26,377 nt of DNA, from NCBI GenBank assembly GCA_019312685.1, contig JAFDCR010000002.1, forward strand, positions 1 through 26,377, read 5' to 3'. The notes beneath the pieces were generated by a model. That model saw nothing but the letters and a program-made list of their open reading frames with translations. It made no database searches and was not told the origin of the DNA. Numbering within the stretch: position 1 is the stretch's first letter; each line of letters begins with the position of its first letter. A program made the position numbers and the translations under genes. This stretch comes from Deltaproteobacteria bacterium. Its GTDB lineage: Bacteria; Desulfobacterota; Desulfobulbia; Desulfobulbales; BM004. Below, one piece after another: positions 16,343 to 24,606 of this stretch.

Positions 16343-17728
16343 CTATAAATTCAGCAGGGATTTTGCTATAAGGAAATAAGCGAGTACACCGAGAATATCG
16401 ATAGATGTGGTGACGAATGGTCCTGTGGCAATGGCCGCATCGAAATTCAACCTTTTTAAAATCAGGGGCACGAAGGTGCCGACCGTTGCCGCCATTGTCA
16501 TAACAAAAAGCACTGAAAAGCCGACAACGAGACCGAGATAGTCATGTTCCGCATAACCGAAAAATGCCAGTATCCCTAAAAAAAGACCGTAAACAGCTCC
16601 CAGTATCAGGCCGACCCGCATCTCTTTAAAAATAACCTTGGCCAGCTCCTGCATATTGACCCTGCCGGTGGCAATGCCTCTGATTATGATGGTGCTCGAC
16701 TGGGTTGCTATGTTACCGCCCATACCGATGACGATGGGGATAAAAGCGGCAAGGGCCAGAACTTTCTGCAGTTCGTCATGAAAAAAAGAAATGATGAACA
16801 TGGCCATAACGCCGCCCACCCAACTGGCGAATAACCAGGGAGCTCTTGTCATGGCATTGGCCATTGTTGACTTCAGAAGAATTTCGGTATCCTTACCCGC
16901 ACCTGCCATACGCAGGAAATCTTCCGAAGCCTCCTCCCTGATAACATCAATGATGTCATCAACCGTAACAAATCCCACCAGTTTATAACTGCTGTCCACT
17001 ACGGGAACCGCCAGGATATTGTACTGGGAGATAACATGGGCCACCTCATCCTGGTTGGTATCGGTTGTAACCGAAATCACATTGGTGTTCATAATATTCT
17101 TGAGCTGCCGGTAAGGGGGATGTAAAAGAAGCTCGCGCAGCGAAATTACCCCGGCAAGTTGTCCTTCACCATGGGTTATGTAGAGATAAAAAGACATTTC
17201 CATCTCTTCTGAACGTTCCTGGACGATCTTGATGGCATCCCCGACACTGAGTTCTCCGTCAAGTGCCATAAAGTCCGGCGACATGAGTCCTCCGGCCGAT
17301 TCAGGATGATACTGCAGTAGTTCATCAACCTCCTCCCTGTCCTCCTTGACCATGAGCTTGCGGATTTCATTGGCCATCCCTTCAGGAAGAGCTTCAAGCA
17401 GGTCTGCAACATCATCCGAGGCCATTTCAGAAATGACGGCAACCATGAATTTGGGAGTAAGGTCCTGGACAAGTTCCAGCATGATGGACTGGTCAACCTC
17501 GCTCAGAAATTCACCGACCGTTTCCGTCTGGGCAATAATATTGAAAACCTTTTTCCGCTCCTCCGGGACAAGATGCCTGAAAACCCATGCCATATCGGCA
17601 GGATGGGTTTTCTGCAGCAGCTTCAAAAGGTAGGCCACAGCTCCACGCCTATTCAGACGCCGAACAGTATCCAGAAGGACCATCCCTTCATTGCCGATCA
17701 TTTCTCTTTTGAATGCTGCTTCCTTCAT
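16343..17728 (-). CDS. mgtE: Magnesium transporter/channel MgtE
   Basis: A Mg2+-gated Mg2+ channel. The N-terminal helical domain (about 1-130, with LLKLLQKTHPADMAWVFRHL repeats) is followed by two CBS repeats (about 131-255, ESAGGLMSPDFMALDGELSV to VTVDDIIDVIREEASEDFLRM). The plug helix and five membrane helices (about 280-461) then carry the signature GMGGNIATQSSTIIIRGIATG and the pore-helix region MAATVGTFVPLILKRLNFDAAIATGPFVTTSIDILG. I choose the ATG at 17728 (461 residues); an in-frame TTG at 17755 would add nine residues, and neither has a good Shine-Dalgarno sequence. A hairpin-capable dyad lies in the leader. No M-box riboswitch was recognised. It is divergent from the flavoprotein gene. 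Confidence 0.93.
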   Translation of the reverse strand: MKEAAFKREMIGNEGMVLLDTVRRLNRRGAVAYLLKLLQKTHPADMAWVFRHLVPEERKKVFNIIAQTETVGEFLSEVDQSIMLELVQDLTPKFMVAVISEMASDDVADLLEALPEGMANEIRKLMVKEDREEVDELLQYHPESAGGLMSPDFMALDGELSVGDAIKIVQERSEEMEMSFYLYITHGEGQLAGVISLRELLLHPPYRQLKNIMNTNVISVTTDTNQDEVAHVISQYNILAVPVVDSSYKLVGFVTVDDIIDVIREEASEDFLRMAGAGKDTEILLKSTMANAMTRAPWLFASWVGGVMAMFIISFFHDELQKVLALAAFIPIVIGMGGNIATQSSTIIIRGIATGRVNMQELAKVIFKEMRVGLILGAVYGLFLGILAFFGYAEHDYLGLVVGFSVLFVMTMAATVGTFVPLILKRLNFDAAIATGPFVTTSIDILGVLAYFLIAKSLLNL

Positions 17729-17775
17729 GACAGGTACCAGACTGGTCAAACTCAAAAATTTATTATATTGTTTAG

Positions 17776-17811
17776 AATGGCCATAATCCGAAAAAATGGT
17801 TCATGGTCATT
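17776..17811 (-). promoter_or_regulatory. Imperfect inverted repeat in the mgtE leader
   Basis: AATGGCCAT (17776-17784) and ATGGTCATT (17803-17811) pair with one mismatch around an 18-nt loop, 48-83 bases before the chosen mgtE ATG. It may be a leader hairpin or a protein site; the evidence is only symmetry and position. Confidence 0.25.
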
Positions 17812-17912
17812 TAATAAAATATCAACAAATTACCAGAAAAAATTGCTCTTTCCAATTGCAGTATAAGTTAAATACAAATATTGTATAATACCAGAATACT
17901 CAATAATTACCT

Positions 17913-17927
17913 AGTATTAATAATACT
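17913..17927 (+). promoter_or_regulatory. Small dyad upstream of the flavoprotein gene
   Basis: AGTATT-aat-AATACT, 54-68 bases before the ATG at 17981. A TATAAT box (17884-17889) lies just upstream, without a well-spaced -35 partner. This could be a regulated promoter region, but the DNA is very AT-rich. Confidence 0.25.
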
Positions 17928-17980
17928 CTTGATTTTTTATTCGTCTGGAGTTTCTCTCACAGGGAATCATTCAATAAATT

Positions 17981-18997
17981 ATGCAGTCATTTTCCGTCGT
18001 TATTGTCGGTGCCGGTCCCGGAGGTCTGGCGTGTGCCCGTCTGCTGGCAGAGCATGGTCTGGATGTTCTTGTATTGGAAAGGAAATCCGTTGTCGGCCCA
18101 AAGGTTTGCGGTGGGGGTATAACCTGGGACGGACTGCTCAAAAGGGTACCTGGCGACCTCATAGATGGTTCTTTTCCCGCTCAACATATCCGGTCAAATT
18201 ACCAGCAGACAATAATCAGATCATCTGACCCTATCGTTGCAACCGTCCGCAGGGAGGTACTCGGCGAATGGATGTGTCGCCAGGCAGAAAACGCCGGTGC
18301 CGTTATAAAAACATCCTGCCTGGTGAACCGTATTGACCATGACTCCGTTTCAACTAATCTGGGTGATTTCCGCTACCGTTATCTGGTCGGAGCGGACGGC
18401 TCCGGTTCAATCGTTCGGAAGCACCTGCGACTCGGTACTGAAAAGGTTGGAGTCGGTATCCATTTTCAGGTGCCGGGCAATTTTGAAAATATGGAATGGC
18501 ATCTGAATCATAACCGGTTTAATAATGGCTACGGCTGGATTTTCCCTTACAGAGACATGGCCTCAGTCGGTATTTACGGTGCCAAACCCTACAATAATCC
18601 CGGAAAAATGCTTGCCAGTCTTCTCCAATGGACAAAGCAGCGGAAAATCCCGACTGCAGGGATGAAACCACGTGCCGGGCTGATAAATTTTGACTACCGC
18701 GGCTGGCATTTCGGCAATAAAATGCTTATAGGTGATGCAGCAGGACTTGCTTCAGGGCTCACCGGCGAAGGCATGTATTCTGCCCTGGTATCCGGAGAAA
18801 CCGCTGCAGGGATCATTTTAGATCCGGAATTTGACTGCCGTGAATTACAGCGGCTTATCAAAAAACAACAAAAACATCGAAAAATTGTCGAAATTTCTGC
18901 TAAGAATAAGCTTATCAATATAGGATTAATGGAAATTCTCATCCTGGCACTGCGGATTGGCCTGATACCATTCAGCATGCTGGAGATGGCCGACTGA
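17981..18997 (+). CDS. Geranylgeranyl reductase family FAD-dependent oxidoreductase
   Basis: A 338-residue flavoprotein of the GGR/p-hydroxybenzoate-hydroxylase superfamily. It has an N-terminal FAD-binding GAGPGG (10-15) and ERK at the end of the second strand. The family-specific PKVCGGGI follows (its Cys lies in the active site of archaeal GGRs), then LVGADGSGSIVRKHL (DG motif) and GDAAGLASGLTGEGMYSAL for FAD pyrophosphate contact. Such enzymes reduce isoprenoid double bonds or act on quinone-like substrates; the substrate here cannot be told. It is soluble, with a hydrophobic C-terminal segment (LMEILILALRIGLIPFSML) that could touch the membrane. The cytochrome gene begins 13 bp later with a good AAGGA site, so the two are probably co-transcribed. 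Confidence 0.88.
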   Translation: MQSFSVVIVGAGPGGLACARLLAEHGLDVLVLERKSVVGPKVCGGGITWDGLLKRVPGDLIDGSFPAQHIRSNYQQTIIRSSDPIVATVRREVLGEWMCRQAENAGAVIKTSCLVNRIDHDSVSTNLGDFRYRYLVGADGSGSIVRKHLRLGTEKVGVGIHFQVPGNFENMEWHLNHNRFNNGYGWIFPYRDMASVGIYGAKPYNNPGKMLASLLQWTKQRKIPTAGMKPRAGLINFDYRGWHFGNKMLIGDAAGLASGLTGEGMYSALVSGETAAGIILDPEFDCRELQRLIKKQQKHRKIVEISAKNKLINIGLMEILILALRIGLIPFSMLEMAD

Positions 18998-19010
18998 CCA
19001 AGGATACCCA

Positions 19011-19289
19011 ATGAATACCGAAGGAAACAGCAAGAAACGCAAAAACATAATCATCTACAATATCATTTTTGTTTTGGTCTGCGGTGGACTTTTTCTCTTT
19101 CTCTGGAACGCCCCGGAGGAAACCACCAAGCATATGCCCAGTGATGAAGACCATTCCAGGTTCATTAAAATGAATAAAAAAGAAGCGGAAAAATTCTGTG
19201 AGGAGTGCCATTCTCCCGAGGGTGTTGCCCCTCTGCCGGAGGAACATCCTCCCAAATATCGCTGTCTTTTCTGCCATAAAAGAATTTGA
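19011..19289 (+). CDS. Small membrane-anchored dihaem c-type cytochrome
   Basis: A 92-residue protein with an N-terminal membrane segment (about 13-32, IIIYNIIFVLVCGGLFLFLW) after a basic stretch, so the C-terminus faces the periplasm. Two haem c attachment motifs are present: CEECH at 63-67 and CLFCH at 85-89, the second only three residues from the end. HPPK between them and other histidines (41, 48, 79) are possible distal ligands. The start is well supported by AAGGAT six bases upstream. It is likely an electron carrier for a membrane complex or for the neighbouring flavoprotein. I recognise the dihaem pattern but not a named family. Confidence 0.82.
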   Translation: MNTEGNSKKRKNIIIYNIIFVLVCGGLFLFLWNAPEETTKHMPSDEDHSRFIKMNKKEAEKFCEECHSPEGVAPLPEEHPPKYRCLFCHKRI

Positions 19290-19562
19290 TCCACCGCATC
19301 CATGGTTATTGTTTTTTCCAAGACATTACAGTATGGTATGTTTGTTGCGCCATAATTATCCCAGGGTTCACAAAGTACAGACATAAAGGTTTTGAAGGCG
19401 GGCATTTATACATTCTGAAAATGGTTGGCAGCAGAAATAACTACCAAACCGTGAAACAAGATTTCGTAATTATTTCTGTAATAGTATATAGAAGAAGTCT
19501 TAACAGAACATCAGCCACCGGTTAGTTTTTATGAAAATAACCTCTTCAGTGAATTCTGCATT

Positions 19563-20126
19563 ATGAATCAAGAAAACAGCAAAGACTGGCACAAAAGAAA
19601 AAAGGTAAACTTCGGAATTAAACGGGATCTCCAGGTATGGCTTCTTACTCGCATTGTGGGCGTATCGCTGCTGACAATTATTATTGCATGTCTTATATCA
19701 TATCTCTACGCCAAGAATGCAGTAGCGGGTGATTATCTCAGATTCCAGATCAATGTCAGAACAGTCGGTGAGGTTTTCCTGCCAATTTTTCTGACAGCTG
19801 TGCTGAGTGTCCTTGTCTCCGGCCTGGCCCTGGTATTATTCTTACCTCTCAAAATAGTCGGCCCCTTATATAGAGTTGAACAGGACCTGTTGCAGATCGC
19901 TTCCGGCGATCTTGCCAAAACCATAAAGGTCAGGTCCAATGATATCCTCAAGGAACATGCAGAGGCGGTCAACATGGCAATGGAGGAACTTGGCGGAATA
20001 ATCAAGGACATCCGGGAATCAAGCAGTAACCTTGAAACAAAAATTATGGAAGGCGATCCAAACGAGACAAAAAAGGCGTTGGAACATCATAAAAAACAAC
20101 TCGATCGAATAAGTAACAAACCGTAA
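19563..20126 (+). CDS. Two-transmembrane HAMP-domain protein without output domain
   Basis: A 187-residue protein. Two membrane segments (about 27-50, LLTRIVGVSLLTIIIACLISYLYA; and about 72-95, FLPIFLTAVLSVLVSGLALVLFLP) flank a short periplasmic loop of some 20 residues. A HAMP domain follows (about 92-148, with the conserved KIVGPLYRVEQDLLQIASGDL), then a coiled-coil-like tail (about 135-187). There is no kinase, cyclase or methyl-accepting domain, so it lacks an obvious output. It resembles the front half of a chemoreceptor and might act as an adaptor between a redox partner and a signalling protein. It lies 273 bp after the cytochrome gene, with no strong Shine-Dalgarno sequence. A role with the sensor kinase downstream is conjecture. 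Confidence 0.75.
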   Translation: MNQENSKDWHKRKKVNFGIKRDLQVWLLTRIVGVSLLTIIIACLISYLYAKNAVAGDYLRFQINVRTVGEVFLPIFLTAVLSVLVSGLALVLFLPLKIVGPLYRVEQDLLQIASGDLAKTIKVRSNDILKEHAEAVNMAMEELGGIIKDIRESSSNLETKIMEGDPNETKKALEHHKKQLDRISNKP

Positions 20127-20497
20127 TTAACGGGCAAACCATTTCATTTCTTGAAACGTTAAATCCAAACCTACTCCTGAAATATCAATACCTGCCCCAC
20201 CTTTAAGGATATCTGGAGCAATCCTTTACTATCAAGCAAGCAGCGGCAACACTGCTCGGCAATTCCTCAGCCTAAAACAAATAGCACAGGTTCTTTTCAT
20301 TTTAACCAAATGGAGTCATTACCAAGGCAACCCCATCCCCAAACCGTAATATCCCGTGTCAAGCATTACTGGCAAACTGCTTTAAGAACCATTACGCTTG
20401 ATAAAAATGAGCTCTACCATTATAAGCTAATAAATTTAAGCTGATATCTGCTGTTATTAAACCGAATATGTCAGGATCAAACCGATAGCTGAGTGCC
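20127..20497. other. 371-bp intergenic region before the binding-protein/kinase operon
   Basis: No gene or RNA recognised. Only the last 100 bases are informative, with the promoter listed separately. Two TAAGCT direct repeats (starting 20422 and 20437) lie at the promoter's -10 end. No terminator for the HAMP gene is evident. Confidence 0.5.
20398..20426 (+). promoter_or_regulatory. Candidate sigma-70 promoter of the binding protein-kinase-regulator operon
   Basis: TTGATA (20398-20403), a 17-bp spacer and TATAAG (20421-20426). Transcription would begin near 20433, giving a leader of about 65 nt. This is the best promoter match seen in the window, and nothing else in this spacer competes. 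Confidence 0.5.
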
Positions 20498-21727
20498 ATG
20501 CGGAATTTAATTCATCCAAAGGGATTACGTTTCAGATTCATAATGTATACATTTCTGTTTCTGGCAGTACCGCTGTTCTCCTCTTTTCAAGCAAACGCCC
20601 AGGACATCCCCTGTCTCCATAATTCATATGTGTTCGGCATGTCCACGGTCCTGTCCGGCCCTGCAGCCCATCTTGGTATCAATATGCGCAACGGGGTACT
20701 GGCAGCCTTGAAAGAGATAAACCTGCAGGGCGGCATAAATGACAGGAGTCTTTGCCTTATAGCCCTGGATGATCGCTACGAGCCGGAAATAACCGTAAAA
20801 AATATGCACAGGTTGATCGAGCAGGAAAATGTTCTGGCCATCATAGGTAATGTCGGCACACCCACGGCAATTGCCGCAGTCCCGATCGCCAACCGGAACC
20901 GTGTTCCCTTTTTCGGTGCTTTTTCCGGGGCAGGTATTCTCCGTCGGATTCCACCGGATCCATATGTGGCAAATTACCGTGCCAGTTATGCTGAAGAAAC
21001 AGCAGCCATGGTCCAGGCGCTTATAACTTACGGTGGCCTGCAACCTGATGAAATTGCCTTTTTTACGCAAAGAGATGCTTACGGGGATTCAGGTTTTCTC
21101 GGCGGCATTGCTGCATTAAAGAAAAACGGCTTGAAAGATGAAACACAGATAACCCATGGCTGGTATGAACGGAACAGCCTTGCGATTGAAAACGGCCTAG
21201 CCGATATACTGCTTGCCGACCCCGAGCCAAAGGCTGTCATTATTGTCGGCACCTATGGCCCTTCAGCAAAATTTATCAAGCTGGCCCGGAAATACAACCT
21301 GAATTCTTTATTCCTCAATGTCTCCTTCGTTGGTGCAGCCCCTCTGGCCCAGGCCCTCGGTCCTGGTGAGGACGGCGTCATTGTTACCCAGGTGGTGCCG
21401 CATTTGAATTCCTCCTTGCCGACCGTGAAAAAATATCACAGGGCCCTGAGCCTTTTCAACCCGTCAATTGCTTCCACATTCGGCTCACTCGAAGGATATA
21501 TAACGACACGAATTCTTCTGCTTGCTTTGAAAAACATCAAAGGAGAAATTACCAGAGAGTCAATAATGAATGGGCTTGAAAGCCTGGGAGAGTTTGACAT
21601 CGGGCTGGATTCTCCTCTGAAAATATCCTCGACCGAACATCAGGCCAGCCACCAGGTCTGGCCGACCATTATCCGTAATGGAGAAGTTCTGCCTTTTGAC
21701 TGGCACCAGTTGGAAATTACACCATGA
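20498..21727 (+). CDS. Periplasmic branched-chain-amino-acid-type binding protein (Peripla_BP_6) linked to a sensor kinase
   Basis: A 409-residue type I periplasmic binding protein. A signal peptide (basic RNLIHPKGLRFRF, hydrophobic 15-30) ends in ANA with cleavage expected after residue 34; no lipobox is seen, so it should be soluble. The mature part has the LivJ-like pattern: FGMSTVLSGPAAHLGINMRNGVLAALKEIN, a Cys pair (CLHNS and LCLIALDD), DRYEPEITVKNMHRLI, AIIGNVGTPTAIAAVPIANRNRVPFFGAFSGAG and YGPSAKFIKLARK. No permease or ATPase genes of the Liv type follow; instead its stop overlaps the histidine kinase start (ATGA). It therefore probably presents a ligand to the kinase rather than to a transporter. 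The ligand is unknown. Confidence 0.88.
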   Translation: MRNLIHPKGLRFRFIMYTFLFLAVPLFSSFQANAQDIPCLHNSYVFGMSTVLSGPAAHLGINMRNGVLAALKEINLQGGINDRSLCLIALDDRYEPEITVKNMHRLIEQENVLAIIGNVGTPTAIAAVPIANRNRVPFFGAFSGAGILRRIPPDPYVANYRASYAEETAAMVQALITYGGLQPDEIAFFTQRDAYGDSGFLGGIAALKKNGLKDETQITHGWYERNSLAIENGLADILLADPEPKAVIIVGTYGPSAKFIKLARKYNLNSLFLNVSFVGAAPLAQALGPGEDGVIVTQVVPHLNSSLPTVKKYHRALSLFNPSIASTFGSLEGYITTRILLLALKNIKGEITRESIMNGLESLGEFDIGLDSPLKISSTEHQASHQVWPTIIRNGEVLPFDWHQLEITP

Positions 21728-23298
21728 GCAAACTTCCGGAAAATACAAAAAGGGGGGAAAATCCTGTCAAGCTTGTCTGGCTGATTACACTGCTCAGCTT
21801 TTCAGTTGGTGTGTTCATGGTTTACCTTGTCTGGTCCACGCTCACAGGCCTAAGGACGGAACGGGAAAATCTGTTCGAATTACTGGAGACATTCAACTCA
21901 ATACAGGCGGAACTTGAAAGCGGCATTGCCAAGCAGAAGTCCGAGGTGGCAGATCTGCTTGAAACAAAAATTGCTCACGACAGTTCAAAGGAAAACCTTC
22001 GCCTGCTGAATCTTATCGGGCAATATCGTCAGGTGGTATCCAGCCATGAACTGATAAATTCATTTGACAGGCTTGAACAGAACATAAAGTCTCTTTTCAC
22101 TGTCAAGGAGAAATTAACCTGGTGGGCAAGTGCTTATAACCGGACGATTCCCAGAATACCACCGGCCCGCAAAAAAATTACAGACAGCCTTAACCGGCTA
22201 TACGAAACCGTTGATCAGGCCGAGGGGCAGCTGCGGATCGAACGGGCAGCTAAGATAAGGGAGTTGCGGCACACTCCCGGTGAAATAAATATATCTGCTA
22301 TCAATGAAATTGCCGCATCCAATGTCTTTTCCCTTATCCGCCGCGATATCACTGACCTGCTGCAGTTAAATGATCGTTTACATATAATAACTGAAGCAGA
22401 CAACCTCGCGGACCTCAAAGACAATAAGATCAGAACGCTTCTGGCCAGGTTGCGTCTCAATACCCAGCTCTACGCCGGTGAAAAATCTCCCGTCAAAATC
22501 AAACTCAACAGTTTGTTGGATGACTATGAAAGAGCATTATTCGGTCAGGGTTACAGTATCGATGATGACCATCAGCTAATTAACCTGGGACATGATGGCG
22601 AATACGGCTTAGTCCAGGACCAGTTAAAGATGGTTGCGGAAAAAAATACTTTACGGAAAGAGGCGTACATCACTTATGACAAAATCGAAGCAGCTTTGGC
22701 AGCAATCTCCTCCCAAACTGATAAAATTGCCCAGTATGAAGTTACGAAAGTTGAAAACATTTTGGCTCAGACCTGGCGCACAATGGTGATTATCCTGCTT
22801 GTTACCAGCATTATTTATGCAATGCTGGCCTATGAAATTATCACGGCTGCAAAACTGCAGGTCAAGGCAATCGAAGATTCAAATATTGAACTGGAAGAAA
22901 TGGCCAGTGAACTGAAAAAGTCTGAAGAGCGTCTGCACCGTCTGTCCCAGGATCTTTTCACTGTCCAGGAAAATGAAAGAAAAAGGATATCGCTGGAACT
23001 GCACGATGAATTGGGGCAAGCCATGGCAGCCTTAAAACTGCAGGTAGGCTCCATTACCAGACGTTTAGGATCTGATTCAACAGAGGACCTCATAAATGTC
23101 TGCGAAGAAATGAGTAAGAATATAAACCAGATTATTGAAAATGTCCGGAGGCTGTCCAGGGATCTCAGTCCGGTTGTTCTTGATGATCTAGGTTTACAGG
23201 CTGCAATTGAATACCTTGTGAATAATTTCTCAAAAATTTATAATGTAGAAATCAAATATAAATATAAAGACATTAATCACTTCTTTAATGAGGATTAA
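21724..23298 (+). CDS. Sensor histidine kinase (NarX/DegS class), cut short by an in-frame stop
   Basis: A 524-residue product as encoded. TM1 (about 17-37) and TM2 (about 353-373) enclose a large, mostly helical periplasmic domain of some 310 residues with coiled-coil character. A cytoplasmic coiled coil leads to the HisKA_3 dimerisation domain with phospho-acceptor His427 in ELHDELGQ. The frame then meets TAA at 23296-23298, directly before the ATPase domain, which continues in the same frame to 23589. Without that domain the product cannot autophosphorylate. It overlaps the binding-protein gene by four bases and precedes its regulator. It could be a recent nonsense mutation, a sequence error or a readthrough site; the domain and frame reading are certain, the cause is not. 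Confidence 0.85.
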   Translation: MSKLPENTKRGENPVKLVWLITLLSFSVGVFMVYLVWSTLTGLRTERENLFELLETFNSIQAELESGIAKQKSEVADLLETKIAHDSSKENLRLLNLIGQYRQVVSSHELINSFDRLEQNIKSLFTVKEKLTWWASAYNRTIPRIPPARKKITDSLNRLYETVDQAEGQLRIERAAKIRELRHTPGEINISAINEIAASNVFSLIRRDITDLLQLNDRLHIITEADNLADLKDNKIRTLLARLRLNTQLYAGEKSPVKIKLNSLLDDYERALFGQGYSIDDDHQLINLGHDGEYGLVQDQLKMVAEKNTLRKEAYITYDKIEAALAAISSQTDKIAQYEVTKVENILAQTWRTMVIILLVTSIIYAMLAYEIITAAKLQVKAIEDSNIELEEMASELKKSEERLHRLSQDLFTVQENERKRISLELHDELGQAMAALKLQVGSITRRLGSDSTEDLINVCEEMSKNINQIIENVRRLSRDLSPVVLDDLGLQAAIEYLVNNFSKIYNVEIKYKYKDINHFFNED

Positions 23299-23589
23299 CA
23301 ACGCATAATTTATAGAATTCTGCAGGAAGCCTTAACCAATATCGGCAAACATGCACAGGCGAATAATGTCTCGCTCATTATTGAAGAACAGGACAATGCA
23401 ATCCAATTCACTGTCAGGGATGACGGTAAAGGCTTTAATGTTCAGAAAACTCTGGACACAAAGGGGGTTGATAGGGGCATGGGACTTGAGGCTATGGCTG
23501 AACGGGTCCGGATTCTTGGTGGAAAAATCAATATTGTGAGTCGCCCGGGTATTGATACCACTATTATTTTTACTGCCCCAATCAAATAA
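23299..23589 (+). pseudogene. Stranded HATPase_c domain of the sensor kinase (same frame, after TAA)
   Basis: Ninety-six codons in the frame of the preceding kinase, ending at TAA 23587-23589. All ATP-binding boxes are intact: the N-box (RILQEALTNIGKHA), G1 (DDGKGF) and G2 (GMGLEAMAERVRILGG). No ATG, GTG or TTG lies at its beginning; the first in-frame ATG (23478) is already inside the G2 region. It is therefore not an ordinary separate gene. Intact coding after the stop argues for a very recent or artefactual interruption, or for readthrough. The full-length kinase would be 621 residues. Confidence 0.85.
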
Positions 23590-23602
23590 TAAGGAGGCTG
23601 TT

Positions 23603-24259
23603 ATGGCAAAGTACAAAATTATTTTGGCAGATGATCACGTTCTTATCCGTCAGGGCTTGAAAAAGCTCATTGAGGAGAATGTAGATCTTGAAGTAACCGG
23701 TGAGGCCGGTGATGGTCTTGAACTTCTCGATTTGCTGGAAAATATCAGACCGGATCTGATTATTCTTGACATCTCAATGCCTCACCTGCGTGGCATAGAA
23801 GTCATAAATGAAGTGAAGAAGCTCTGCCCTGGTGTTAAGATTCTTATGATAACCATGCATAAAAGCGAACAGCATTTTCTTTGTGCCATGTCTGCAGGAG
23901 CCGACGGTTACCTTTTAAAGGAGGACTCAGACAGCGAGCTATTAAATGCAATCGACGTGGTAATGCAGAACGAGATGTACATTTCCCCGCATCTGGCTGA
24001 AGAGTTCTCCGATGAAGTTATCAAGGCCTACCGAGAAAAAGGGGTATTCCCATGCGAAACCCTGACAAACCGTGAAATAGAAGTTCTGAAACTTGTTGCT
24101 GAAGGGCTCACCAGTAAGGAAATTGCAGAAATATTATCCATAAGTATCAGGACAGTGGAACACCACCGTGCCAATCTCCTGAAGAAGCTTAACCTGAAAA
24201 ATACGGCTGATCTGATTAAACATGCAATCCAGAATGGCTTTATCAATACAACAGAGTAA
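23603..24259 (+). CDS. NarL/FixJ-family response regulator
   Basis: A 218-residue two-component regulator. The receiver domain (1 to about 120) has the acidic pair Asp10/Asp11, phospho-acceptor Asp56 (LILDISMP), Thr84 and Lys106, all in place. The C-terminal LuxR-type helix-turn-helix (about 148-210) reads LTNREIEVLKLVAEGLTSKE onward, then ISIRTVEHHRANLLKKLNLKN. The start is the ATG at 23603, five bases after a perfect AAGGAGG (23591-23597); a longer reading from 23552 would overlap the kinase. It is the cognate partner of the upstream kinase by position and class. Targets may include its own operon or the downstream genes, but no binding site can be assigned. Confidence 0.93.
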   Translation: MAKYKIILADDHVLIRQGLKKLIEENVDLEVTGEAGDGLELLDLLENIRPDLIILDISMPHLRGIEVINEVKKLCPGVKILMITMHKSEQHFLCAMSAGADGYLLKEDSDSELLNAIDVVMQNEMYISPHLAEEFSDEVIKAYREKGVFPCETLTNREIEVLKLVAEGLTSKEIAEILSISIRTVEHHRANLLKKLNLKNTADLIKHAIQNGFINTTE

Positions 24260-24288
24260 AAGAGTAATTAATAAAGTGGGGGAAAGTT

Positions 24289-24600
24289 ATGAGCCAGTAT
24301 TCCAAAAACTATAAGTGGCTTTTAGACAAATTCGGCCCGGTTATGGAAAAACACCAAGACCTTGGCAAGGCCCTGCGCGAGGCCGGTCCGATTGACGAGA
24401 AAACCTCCCAGCTCATTCAGCTCGGTGCTGCTGCCGCCTCCAGGGCGGAAGGATCTGTCCACTCCCACGTTAAACGGGCTCTTACTGCCGGCGCAACACA
24501 GGATGAGATCTATCACACCATAATTTTATTAACCAGTACAATCGGTTTTCCGGCAGTTGCAGCGGCTCTTTCCTGGGCCAGGGATATTATAAGGGACTGA
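24289..24600 (+). CDS. Carboxymuconolactone decarboxylase / AhpD-fold protein lacking the catalytic cysteines
   Basis: A 103-residue all-helical protein of the CMD family. The family core is clear: LIQLGAAAASRAEGSVHSHVKRALTAGATQDEIYHTIILLTSTIGFPA. Aligning His60 with the usual CxxCxxxH motif puts Ala53 and Ser56 where redox-active AhpD proteins have cysteine, so thiol peroxidase-type chemistry is unlikely. The TIGFPAVAAALSW ending resembles a cysteine-free subgroup I recall from anaerobes. The start has a strong site (GGGGGAAAG). It lies 29 bp after the response regulator and 6 bp before the next gene, thus inside a tight gene string. The actual activity is unknown. Confidence 0.85.
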   Translation: MSQYSKNYKWLLDKFGPVMEKHQDLGKALREAGPIDEKTSQLIQLGAAAASRAEGSVHSHVKRALTAGATQDEIYHTIILLTSTIGFPAVAAALSWARDIIRD

Positions 24601-24606
24601 AAAATC

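Noticed and set aside
17729..17980. M-box or other Mg2+ riboswitch upstream of mgtE
   Set aside because: The leader is short and AT-rich, with only one weak dyad; the multi-helix M-box architecture is not present.
20498..21727. This binding protein as the missing YejA of the peptide importer
   Set aside because: It has the LivJ-type (type I) fold pattern, not the cluster C peptide-binding fold, and is translationally coupled to a kinase 9 kb away from yejBEF.
23299..23589. The kinase ATPase domain as an independent small gene started at a rare ATA or ATT codon after the GAGG at 23290
   Set aside because: Such starts are very rare, and the segment is in exact frame continuation with the kinase; a single nonsense change is far simpler.
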